Shown here one piece after another: positions 34,490 to 43,088 of a DNA stretch of 64,000 nucleotides (its first letter is position 1; each line of letters starts with the position of its first letter). This stretch comes from GMQP-bins7 sp963736295 (GTDB lineage Bacteria > Actinomycetota > Thermoleophilia > Gaiellales > Gaiellaceae), in assembly GCA_963736295.1 (NCBI GenBank), contig CAVTOH010000004.1:186001-250000 (forward strand), read 5' to 3'. The notes beneath the pieces were generated by a model. It saw only the letters and a program-made list of their open reading frames with translations. It searched no databases and was not told the origin of the DNA. The translations under genes were made by a program, and so were the position numbers.

Positions 34490-36416
34490 ATGGAAGCAAC
34501 CTCGACCACCGCCGTGGCCACCCGCACACGGTGGGCGGCGCTCGACCTCTCGGCAATAGCCGCCTTCGGTCTCGGCGCCGTGCTCGTCGGGTGGGTCGCG
34601 GCCGACGACGGAGGCTGGTGGCCGGAGACGTGGGCCTGGACGGCCCTCGTCACGCTCGGCGCGTCCGTCGTCATCCTCCTCGTGCGTGACCGGCCGCTCG
34701 GGTGGCTCGAGCTTGCATTCCTGAGCGGTCTGCTCGCATTCGGCGCCTGGACGGCTCTCTCCGCTCTCTGGTCCCCTTCGGTTCCGAGCACCGTCGACGA
34801 GACCCAACGCGTGCTGGCATACGTCGGAAGCGTCCTTCTGGCCGTGCTCGTCGTCGAACGACGCACCGTCGCGGCATCTGCTCGGCGGTGTCCTGACCGC
34901 GATCGCCGCGATCGGCGAGCTATGCACTCGCAACGCGGGTCCTGCCCGATCGGATCGGTGACTTCGACTCTTCGAGCTTCGGCGACTACCGCCTTTCGGA
35001 GCCGGTGACGTACTGGAACGGGCTCGGCATCCTCCTCGTCATCGGCGTCTTCCTCGCCGTCGGTGTCGCTGCTCGCGGTCGCAGCGCTGTGGACGAGAGC
35101 GCTTGCGCGCGGCGTGCCTGCCCGTCCTCACGCCGGCGATGTACTTCACGTTCAGCCGGGGGGCGTGGATCGCGCTCGTCGTCGGCGCGATCGCCGCGGT
35201 TGCGATCGACCCGCGACGTCTGCAGCTGCTCGCCGTCTCGCTCGCCATCGCGCCGTTCTCGGTCATCGCGGTGTGGCTCGCCACGCGCGCTGACGGCTTG
35301 CGAATCGTCGGCTCGAGCCTCGACGCAGGCAACCGAGGACGGCCACGCGCTGCTCTGGCCCGTGCTGGCCCTGGCTGCCGGCTCGGCGCTCGTGGCGGTC
35401 GGCATGGGCTTCGCCGAGCGCAGACTCGAGGTACCGGCCGCGGTTCGCATCGCGTTCGTCGGAGTCGTGCTCGCAGTGGTCGTCGGGCTCGTGTCGGCCG
35501 CGTGGACGGAGTGGGGATCGCCCGTCGCTATCGCCGATCGCGTCTGGGAGGACTTTCGCGCTCCCGGAGGCCCGGCGGCGGCGAGGACCTCGGCGAGCGG
35601 CTCTTCGACTTCTCGGCAAACGGCAGAGTCGAGACCTGGCGCGTCGCCTGGGACGAGTGGGAGGCGAACCGCGTGATCGGAACGGGCGCCGGCACGTACT
35701 GGCAGTCCTGGGCGGCCGACCGGCCCATTGGCCTCGAAGTGCAGGACGCGCATAGCCTCTACATCGAGACGTTGGGAGAGCTCGGGGTCGTCGGTCTTGC
35801 GCTGCTCCTCCTGGCCCTTCTGGTGCCCGTCGTGGCGGCCGTTCGCACGCGAGCGACGGCCGTCGTCCCCGCCGCCTTCGGGGGCTACGTCGCCTGGCTC
35901 GCGCACGCCGGTGTCGACTGGGACTGGGAGCTCCTCGGGGTCACACTGCCGGCACTCCTCGTCGGAGTCGCGCTCGTCGCCGCAGCCAGGCGAGACGAGC
36001 GCTCGGCCTCCGATGCCGCGCTGGCTCATCCCGGCCGCCGCCATCGCGTTGACGGTTCCGGCCGTCTTCGGTGTGCTGGCCTACGCACCGCTCGGCTCCG
36101 CCCGCGACGCGCTCGACGCAGGCCGCGAGAACGAAGCAGCGGACGACGCGCGCTCCGCGAGGCGGTTTGCCCCCTGGGCCTCCGCGCCGTGGCTGGTCCT
36201 GGGCGACGCCCGGGCCGAGGACGAATCAAGTCGCAGCGCGGGATGCGTATCGCGAAGCCATCGAGCGCGACGGCTCGAACTGGGAGCTGTGGTTCGCCCT
36301 CGGCGCGATCTCGACGGGCGAGGAGCAGCGGCGAGGCGCTCGCCCGTGCAGCCGAGCTGAACCCGCGCTCGCCCGAGATACGTGAGCTTCAGGAAGTCAT
36401 CGCGTCCTCCGGCTGA
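34490..36416 (+). pseudogene. O-antigen ligase-like membrane protein with TPR-like tail, multiple frameshifts
   Basis: Reassembled by eye across three frames, this is one protein of about 640 residues: many membrane segments (LSAIAAFGLGAVLVGWV, YWNGLGILLVIGVFLAV), the Wzy/ligase signature region around FTFSRGAWIALVVGA and GTGAGTYWQSWA with AHSLYIETLGELGVVGLALL, and a C-terminal repeat-like segment (DAYREAIERDGSNWELW, ELNPRSPEIRELQEV). About nine frame changes are needed (near 34875, 34918, 35085, 35120, 35330, 35570, 35985, 36235, 36330). That density exceeds neighbouring genes, so it is either truly decayed or the sequence is locally poor. The family normally polymerises or ligates lipid-linked glycans. 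Confidence 0.7.
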
Positions 36417-36425
36417 GCGAGCCCG

Positions 36426-36457
36426 TGTAAGGAAACGGACCGCCGCGCCGGTAGTAG
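36426..36457 (+). promoter_or_regulatory. Possible ECF-type promoter of the anti-sigma-like gene
   Basis: TGTAAGGAAAC (from 36426) followed, 15 bp after GGAAAC, by TAGTAG (36452-36457). GGAAAC-like -35 boxes are typical for ECF sigma factors, and such a factor is encoded just downstream on the other strand. A GAGAGGAG Shine-Dalgarno sequence lies before the ATG at 36490. The -10 is not a textbook match. Confidence 0.3.
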
Positions 36458-36489
36458 GGGTAGGAACGGAGCGATCGAGAGGAGTGTCG

Positions 36490-37083
36490 ATGCGCGGCTT
36501 CTGGAGAAAGGACGACCTGGAGGGACGGCTCCGCGAGAGTCGACCGCAAGCTCCGAACGAGCTCGTGCAGGACATCGTGCGTCGCGTCGAGGGCTCTGCT
36601 CCGTCATCCCGCAAGCCGACGTCGTTCAGGCGCCTCGGCCTCGCGGGGGTCGCCGCGGTCGCGATGGTCACCATGTTCGCCGCGTTCGGCGGTGCCGGCC
36701 TTGCGGCATCAGGCGTTTCGGGTGCTGCGGCATCCACGGCGGACGCCATCAGCACGCTCGTGAAGGCGAACAAGCAGCAGGCCAGCTCCGCCTCGAACCC
36801 AAACCGCGTGGGTCGCGGTAGCCAGGGTTGCGCGATCGACAGCAACGGCAACGGCAGACGTGTCGGCCGCACAAGCGCAGTACTGCCCGCCGCGCGTGAC
36901 GATCTGTCACGTCAAGCCGCTCCGACGCGGTGGATTCAGGGAGATCACGCTGACCTTGCCGCCAACCAGGCCGCGAAGCACCTGAGGCGGCACCGGCGCG
37001 ACTACCCGGGTCCCTGCCGCGGCATCTTCGGCCCGGCAACACGTCGACGCGCTAGATCGCGTCTTCGCGACCCGCCTCTCTGA
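36490..37083 (+). CDS. Membrane protein, anti-sigma-like, with extracytoplasmic Cys/His motif; frameshifted
   Basis: The N-terminal about 38 residues are charged and cytoplasmic, followed by one membrane segment (LAGVAAVAMVTMFAAFGG), the topology of an ECF anti-sigma factor, and the gene lies tail-to-tail with a sigma factor gene. The outer part needs two compensating frame changes (near 36857 and 36962) and then reads AQYCPPRVTICHVKPL, ITLTLPP and NQAAKHLRRHRRDYPGPC, a Cys/His motif I have seen in exported actinobacterial proteins. No ZAS-type HxxxCxxC motif is present at the N-terminus, so anti-sigma function is an inference from position and topology only. Confidence 0.5.
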   Translation: MRGFWRKDDLEGRLRESRPQAPNELVQDIVRRVEGSAPSSRKPTSFRRLGLAGVAAVAMVTMFAAFGGAGLAASGVSGAAASTADAISTLVKANKQQASSASNPNRVGRGSQGCAIDSNGNGRRVGRTSAVLPAARDDLSRQAAPTRWIQGDHADLAANQAAKHLRRHRRDYPGPCRGIFGPATRRRARSRLRDPPL

Positions 37084-37590
37084 GACGTGAGCCCTCGCCC
37101 TGCGCAGGGGCTTCGTCTGTCATGAGCGCTGCGCAGCCGGTCGAGCGCGCGGTGGAGCGCGACCTCGACCGCGTTCGTCCGCATCTCCAGCAGGTCCGCG
37201 ATCTGTCTCGCGCGTGAGATCTGCTCCGTAGCGGAGTCCGATCAACTCGCGGTCGCGAGGCTCGAGTGCGGAGACGGCCTGCCGGAGGTCGAGCGCCTGC
37301 ACCCACGTCTCCTCTGGCTCCACGACGCTCGCATCGACACCCTCTGGAGCCGGGATCTCGACGGCATGCCCGACGTGGTCGGCGATGGCATGGCGCGCGA
37401 TGCCGATGAGCCAGGCGATCGGCTCCCCTCTTCCGCGCTCATACGAGTCCCGATAGCGGACCGCCCGCGCAAACGTTTCCGAGGTCACGTCCTCCGCGTC
37501 CGGGCCGATCCCGAGCCGGTACGCGACGAATGCATAGACGCGACGTACGAGGTCCTCTGCCTTCTCGAGCGGGTCACCACGTTGTGTCAT
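37052..37590 (-). CDS. ECF-type RNA polymerase sigma factor, one frameshift
   Basis: About 180 residues. Region 2 is DLVRRVYAFVAYRLG, DAEDVTSETFARAV and ERGRGEPIAWLIGIARHAIADH; region 4 begins LRQAVSALEPRDRELIGLRYGADLT and, after a frame change near 37215, continues RQIADLLEMRTNAVEVALHRALDRLR, the DNA-binding helix-turn-helix for the -35. The C-terminal end is uncertain: the most likely frame stops at 37052, an alternative at 37002. ATG at 37590 chosen over an upstream start by family length. It is convergent with the membrane protein above, a plausible anti-sigma partner. Confidence 0.8.
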
Positions 37591-37772
37591 GACGTCTCGC
37601 TGCAAGCTGAGGATGCGACCAGCTCGTCGAGTTGTCCACGGCGCCTCACGCGACATTCTCTACCGTGTCGGCACACCCGACTCATCTTGGCGCGAGACGC
37701 GACGGGCCGTGTCGCGCACCATCTGAGACGAGCGCTTACTGGTTCGAAGGGACAAGTGACGGCAAGCTTCCA

Positions 37773-39100
37773 ATGATGATCGACAACGAGCTGGCTTACC
37801 CGCCTACGGGCCGGGCACCAAGCGGCACACTCAGCACACACCTGACCGGTGGCTTAGCGCGGCTGCGACTACCGATTCTCGCAGCTCCCCTTTCGATCTT
37901 GGCAGGCATTTCTCTTGCCGCCGGGAGCTACACCCTCGCTCTGATCATCTGCTTGCTGCCGCTGCTCGTATGGCTGCTCGCTAACCCAACCTTGCTCCTC
38001 GTCCCGTTCGCGGCCCTAATCCCGGCCGTTCAGAGTCTGACCGGTGAGCAAGCGGGTTACCGGTTCTCGATCGGCGACCTTGCACTCGTCCTAGTGGGTG
38101 CCGCAGTACTACTGCAAACAGTTGTTTTTCCGGCCAAGTCCGCGATACGTGCGCTAAGGCCGGTTGCCTTTCCTGTGATCACGTATTGCTCGGTCCTGCT
38201 GCTGGTACTCGCCGCGCATCCTGGTGTGAAGGAGTTCCTCAACACAGGTCAGCGCTACGCGCTTCTCGTGCTTCCGCTTGTCATTGGGGCCTTCGCAGCG
38301 ATCCACGACCGACACGTTCCGATGCTTCGGCATACGTTGTGTCTGTAACGGTGCTGGCCTTCGTTTGGCCCTTCTTTCACTTGGGGCTGCAGAAGAATCC
38401 GACCGGGCAGCTCATCGCCAACGCGATTCTCGTTCTTATCGCACTTCGTCCGTTGCGTGGACTGCTTCCGTGCCTTGTGATCCTCATACCCGGTCTCTTC
38501 CTTACGGAAAGTCGAGGAGCGATCGTCGCCGCGATAGTGGGACTCGCCGTGATCGTCGCCCTGCACGGCTTTGGCGTACGCCCTCTCGTCACGCGCGTAG
38601 TGCCACTCCTCGGTCTCGCACTCGCAGTGTTCCTGCTGATGCCGGTCGCGGTTCAAGAGCGGGCGACGACGCTGTCTGCCGGAACCGAAACCGCGGCGGA
38701 ATACTCGATCACACTACGGGAGCAGCACGCTCGAGATGCCCATCGCGTGATCGACGCTCATCCCTGGACCGGGGTAGGAATAGGGAACTACCTTGCGGGA
38801 GATCCTTCCGCAGGAACACAGACTTCGGACCCTCATGCAGTGCATCTCCTGGAGGCAGCGGAGGGTGGCTATCCGTTGGCAATCGCCCTTGTAGTCTTGA
38901 TCGCGGGTTCGGTGATCTTCCTGATCAGAGTCAGGGAGCTTGAACTGGCGCCCGTAGCGGCTGGTGTACTTCTCGCGACCGTGGCGCATGGTCTCGTCGA
39001 CGTCTACTGGGTGCGCGGCACTCCGGTCCTCGGTTGGCTGCTCGTGGGAATGACATGTGGGCTGCTCGCTAACCGTAGTGACGAAGCGAAGCAGCGATGA
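37773..39100 (+). CDS. O-antigen polymerase/ligase-family membrane protein, one frameshift
   Basis: About 440 residues with some 10-12 membrane segments. The first frame (LPILAAPLSILAGISLAAG to LLVLPLVIGAFAAIHDRH) runs to about 38333, then a one-base shift continues FVWPFFHLGLQKNPTGQLIANAIL to the stop. The Wzy_C-type loop is recognisable as AHRVIDAHPWTGVGIGNYLAGD followed by DPHAVHLLEAAEGGYPLAIAL, with the conserved PHN-like DPHAV. It would polymerise or ligate repeat units on the outer face. Adjacent ATGs at 37773 and 37776 are the likely start. The glycosyltransferase downstream overlaps its stop (ATGA). Confidence 0.75.
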
Positions 39101-39969
39101 AGCGTCCCGTACGCGCGATCATCGTTGCCTATCGCGGCGCCGACCAGCTCGATAGTTGCCTGACAGCGTTGCGGGACGTTGTGCCTGTGACCGGTTGTCG
39201 ACAACTCGAGCTCTCTGACGTGCGAGCCGTGGCGCTTGGGCAGGGGGCCGAGTACCTCGACACTGGCAGGAACGTGGGTTTCGGCGCGGGAGTCAATACT
39301 GCGCTCCGCCGGATGTCAGCTGACTCACCCGCCGATGTCCTGCTCGTTAACCCTGACGCGATCCTGACCGCTCCCAATTTCCGCGTACTCGTCGAATACA
39401 TTCACGAGCCTGGGCATGAGCGACTCGCAGCCGTCTCCCCTCGCCTCGTCAGTCCAGATGGGGCTGCCCAGCGCGTGGTGTGGCCGTTTCCGAGTCCTTT
39501 GCGAGCCTGGGGCGACGCCATCGGCATAGGCCGCTGGGTGCCCCCTGGCGATACGTTCGTCATCGGTGCGGTCCTGCTGCTTCGGTGGGAGGCCGTCCGT
39601 GAGGTCGGAGCCTTCGACGAGCGCTTCTTTCTGTACTGCGAAGAGACGGACTGGCTGCGGCGAGCAAGTGGTGCCGGCTGGATCAGCTCCGTCTGCCCCA
39701 GCGCCGTCGCGGTCCACGCCGGCGCCGGTACCAGCGCTGATCCACAGCGGCGCGAAGCGCTGTTCCATGCTGGGCAAGAGACCTACATTCGGAAGTGGTA
39801 CGGACGTGGAGGTTGGTGGATCTACCGATCCGCGGCATGTCTCGGAGCAACGGTCCGAGCTGTTGTCTTCGGCGGCGAACGACGTGCGGCCGCAGTGCAG
39901 CGCGCGCTGCTCTACGCCCGGGGGCCACGCCGGTGCGCCGCCGCGCTTGCCTACGACGACACGCCGTGA
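39097..39969 (+). CDS. Family 2 glycosyltransferase (rhamnosyltransferase-like)
   Basis: 290 residues, GT-A fold. N-terminus RAIIVAYRGADQLDSCLTAL; TGRNVGFGAGVNTALRR is the typical loop of the WbbL-type rhamnosyltransferases; the DxD equivalent is VLLVNPDA, and FDERFFLYCEETDWLRRASGAGW is the acceptor/catalytic segment with the conserved acidic residues. It transfers a sugar to a growing lipid-linked glycan on the cytoplasmic side. Coupled to the polymerase gene upstream (ATGA) and to the next glycosyltransferase downstream (GTGA). Confidence 0.9.
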   Translation: MKRPVRAIIVAYRGADQLDSCLTALRDVVPVTGCRQLELSDVRAVALGQGAEYLDTGRNVGFGAGVNTALRRMSADSPADVLLVNPDAILTAPNFRVLVEYIHEPGHERLAAVSPRLVSPDGAAQRVVWPFPSPLRAWGDAIGIGRWVPPGDTFVIGAVLLLRWEAVREVGAFDERFFLYCEETDWLRRASGAGWISSVCPSAVAVHAGAGTSADPQRREALFHAGQETYIRKWYGRGGWWIYRSAACLGATVRAVVFGGERRAAAVQRALLYARGPRRCAAALAYDDTP

Positions 39970-41173
39970 CCGATCAAGTGCAGGAGCCCGTACTCGATCC
40001 GACCTCTATCGGACCGGTCGCACTCGAGGGTGAGGTCAGCCAATCTGTCGAAAGCACGGCATTGACCGAGCTTGTCGTCTGCTCGCTGAAGCATTGGGAT
40101 GAAGTCTGGAACAGAAACAACTTCCTGACAGACGCGCTGCTGCGGCGGAACCAGCAGCTGCACGTCTTGTTCGTCGAACCACCGGCTGATCCGATCTACG
40201 ATCTGTCCCGGAAGCAGCTACCGGTAGTGCCGCGATTCCGAGCGATCACGCACGATGGGCGGCTGCGGGTTCTACGACCATTGAAGGCGTTTCCGCGACG
40301 CTTCGGATCGCTAGCTGACGCCTTCCTCTGCCAGCAGGTTCGGCTTGCCGCGCGGGCACTCCGATTCTCTCGGCCCACGCTGTGGATCAACGACGTGACC
40401 TACGCGCCGCTGATCTCGTCGACTGGCTGGCCCTCGCTCTACGACGTCTCGGACGACTGGCTGCTGGCGCCGTTTCCTCCCCGCGAATTGGAACGGCTCC
40501 GGCGTCTGGATGCCCTTGCGCTGGCGAACGCCGATGAAGTGGTTGTCTGCTCTCTGGCGCTGGCAGAGACACGCGGCGCACAGCGGCCGGTCTCGCTCGT
40601 CAGAAACGCGGTGGACATCGAACACTTCCGACGACCTCGTCCACGGCCGGCCGACCTGCCGGGCTCACCGGTTGCCGTCTACGCGGGTACGGCTCATGAC
40701 GCTCGCATCGATATCGAGCTCGTTCTCGACCTCGCCCTGGCCCTACCGGATGTGACCGTCGTGTTCGTCGGTCCCAATGCGCTCGAAGCGAGCTCGCAAC
40801 AGCGCCTTGACGAGGTAGCGAACATCACCATGCTGGGGCCGCGACCCTACCGGGATTTGCCGGCTTACCTGCAGCACGCAGACGTCGTAGTCGTTCCGCA
40901 CTCGTGTCGCCGTTCATGGAGAGTCTCGACCCGATCAAGGCGTATGAGTGTCTCGCGATAGAGACGCCTACGGTGGCGACGCCGGTAGCGGGCTTCCGCG
41001 AATACTCGGACAGCGTCAATGTCGCCTCCCGTGATGTCTTCGCTACACGCGTCGGCGAGGTACTGAGCGGATCGGTCCGCCCTCGTCGTCGGGAGAGACC
41101 TCCTGAGTGGGATGAACGGGCCATCGAGTTCGAAGCGGCGCTCGAGCGGACGAGCGTGCAATCGTCTGCATGA
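39966..41173 (+). CDS. GT4-type glycosyltransferase, one frameshift
   Basis: About 400 residues. The N-terminal domain includes VVCSLKHWDEVWNRNNFLTDALLRR, the middle SLYDVSDDWLLAPFPPRELERL, then the nucleotide-sugar domain VSLVRNAVDIEHFRRP, AVYAGTAHDARID and ITMLGPRPYRDLPAYLQHADVV. After a frame change near 40903 it continues FMESLDPIKAYECLAIETPTVATP, where the usual acidic E(x7)E motif lies (KAYECLAIETP). GTG start at 39966 overlaps the TGA of the previous gene. Similar to enzymes modifying polysaccharide intermediates; donor unknown. Confidence 0.83.
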
Positions 41174-42024
41174 GTGCCGACGTTCTCGTACGCCGCTTTG
41201 CCTCAGGGGCAAACGACCTCGCAGTTGCGCTCGGGCCGGCACCCCGCCCGAGCACCGGGATCGTGGTCCTCGGCATGCATCGGAGCGGCACGTCCGCGAT
41301 CACCGGCGTCCTCCATCTGATGGGGATATCTGTTGGCGCGGCCGACGATCGCATGCCGCCAGACGAGTCCAACGTCGGCGGCTACTGGGAGAGTGGGCTC
41401 CTGACGGACTTTCAGGAACTGCTACTCCGGCGGCTTGGGGGGAGTTGGGATGCACCTCCCCCGCTCGCCGAGGGTTGGGAGCGCAGCTTGTCTCTCCTGC
41501 CCTTCCTGGGTCGAGGGCGACGAATCGTTCGCAAGGTGTTCGGCACTGAGCGGGTATGGGCGTGGAAAGATCCTCGGACATCGCTCCTTCTGCCCTTTTG
41601 GCAACGCGCGCTGAGGATGAGGGTCCTAACCGTTGTCATACACCGAAACCCGCTCGAGGTTGCTCGTTCCCTCGAGGCGAGGGACGGACTGACAAGAACG
41701 CAAGCGTTACGCCTCTGGGAGACGTACAACCGCGCTTTGCTCGCGAATGCACGTGGATTGCCGGCCTTGGTCGTTGCTTACGAAGACCTCGTTGCCGATC
41801 CACTGGCGGTGGCCCGGATGCTCCACGGCTACCTGGCGGCGCACGATGTCGTCGCCAGGGAAATCCGGGAACACGACGTCCGTCACTTCATCGACGCCCA
41901 GCTCCGCCACTCGCACTACGACGACTCGGACTTGGCTCGTGAACCGGAGATCCAGGCTAGCCAGATGGCGCTTGTCGGGACTCTGCGCTCACTGCACGGC
42001 GAGCACGAGGCGCTAACTCTCTAG
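41170..42024 (+). CDS. PAPS-dependent sulfotransferase
   Basis: 284 residues. The 5'-phosphosulfate-binding loop is VVLGMHRSGTSAITGVLHL (about 31-49) and the 3'-phosphate motif is VIHRNPLEVARSLEARDG. The length and the WAWKDPRTSLLLPFW segment match the sulfotransferase family used on polysaccharides and glycolipids. It would add sulfate to a sugar hydroxyl, so the surface glycan may be sulfated. PAPS-making genes are not in the window. Start overlaps the preceding stop (ATGA); it ends overlapping the convergent glycosyltransferase by 4 bp. Confidence 0.88.
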   Translation: MSADVLVRRFASGANDLAVALGPAPRPSTGIVVLGMHRSGTSAITGVLHLMGISVGAADDRMPPDESNVGGYWESGLLTDFQELLLRRLGGSWDAPPPLAEGWERSLSLLPFLGRGRRIVRKVFGTERVWAWKDPRTSLLLPFWQRALRMRVLTVVIHRNPLEVARSLEARDGLTRTQALRLWETYNRALLANARGLPALVVAYEDLVADPLAVARMLHGYLAAHDVVAREIREHDVRHFIDAQLRHSHYDDSDLAREPEIQASQMALVGTLRSLHGEHEALTL

Positions 42025-43088
42025 CCATTAGCTGCGTGGGTTGCTGCGGATCCCAGCAAGCGCCGATAGAGCGCTTCGTACTGTGACGTAACCGTAGCCA
42101 AGTCGAACGTCCGAGCGCGCGCGAGGCCGGCTCGAGAGAACCTGCTTCTCTCGTCAGGGGCTCTGAGCAGATGCAGAATGACACGCCCTAGCTCGCCCTC
42201 GCCTGCGATCACGCCGTAACGACCGCCCTCCAGAACCTCAACGGCACCGGGATTCGCCGTAGCGACCACGGGACAACCTGATGCCATCGCCTCGATATAC
42301 GGGATCCCGAAACCTTCGTATGTGCTGGGGAGACAGAAGACCCAGGAACGGCGATACAGGTCGGCGAGCTCGTTCTCCGACACACGACCCAGCACCTTGA
42401 CTCCGCGCCGCGGCGGCACATCGTCCGCGACCATCCACAGCTCGGCATCCGGCATTCCGGGGAGGACGTCCTGCTCGAACGCATCGGCCAGAAGCTTCCC
42501 CCGCTTTCGGCGCTCGTAGGTGCCGACGAAGAGCACAGCAGGGGTCGGTGATCGCTCACCCGGGTGGAAGGTCGTGAGGTCGACGCCGTTCGGAATCACG
42601 GTCTTGATCCAGGGCCGCCACCGCCGTGTGTTCGCGGAGACGGCGACCGGCTCGTCGGCAACCGCCGTCGCAAGCATCTCGCAGCCCCAGTAGAAGAGCA
42701 TCGCGGCTCGCGCTCGAACGCCACGGATGTGAATCGCCTCGCTGAGCGAGCTGCCGTGGACGGTGCGCACGTGAGCTGTCACACGTCCCGGCCGAAGCAG
42801 GTAGTCACCCGCATGTGCGTGCAGGACGTCGTACCTCGTCCAATCGACGTGCCGCAGCCTCAAAGCGAACTTCAAGCTCCGCATCGAACCGCGAAGCGGC
42901 ACTGTCTCCGTCCGGTAGGCCGCGCCCGGGACGGGTGCGGACGAGCTGAAGAGCGTGATGTCGTGACCGCGCGCCGCAAGTGCGTTCGCAAGTGCGTGAG
43001 CCTGGTAACCCACGCCAGCCTTGCTCTCGCTCGGCAGGTAATAGGAAGTCATTGCCACCCGAAGCGGCGCGTCCTCAGTCGTGGCCAT
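42021..43088 (-). CDS. GT4 glycosyltransferase
   Basis: 355 residues, GT-B fold. N-terminal domain: MTSYYLPSESKAGVGYQAHALANALAARG (acceptor side). C-terminal donor domain: KTVIPNGVDLTTFHPGE, VLFVGTYERRKRGKLLADAF, and the catalytic E(x7)E region PSTYEGFGIPYIEAMASGCPVV. No frameshift. The ATG at 43088 lies inside the 3' end of the WbsX-like gene (14-bp overlap), so they are cotranscribed. Likely a mannosyl-, glucosyl- or galactosyltransferase; donor unknown. Confidence 0.9.
   Translation of the reverse strand: MATTEDAPLRVAMTSYYLPSESKAGVGYQAHALANALAARGHDITLFSSSAPVPGAAYRTETVPLRGSMRSLKFALRLRHVDWTRYDVLHAHAGDYLLRPGRVTAHVRTVHGSSLSEAIHIRGVRARAAMLFYWGCEMLATAVADEPVAVSANTRRWRPWIKTVIPNGVDLTTFHPGERSPTPAVLFVGTYERRKRGKLLADAFEQDVLPGMPDAELWMVADDVPPRRGVKVLGRVSENELADLYRRSWVFCLPSTYEGFGIPYIEAMASGCPVVATANPGAVEVLEGGRYGVIAGEGELGRVILHLLRAPDERSRFSRAGLARARTFDLATVTSQYEALYRRLLGSAATHAANG

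Noticed and set aside
34490..36416. Programmed frameshifting as the reason for the mixed frames
   Set aside because: About nine shifts in both directions without slippery sites or a conserved pattern fit errors or decay better.
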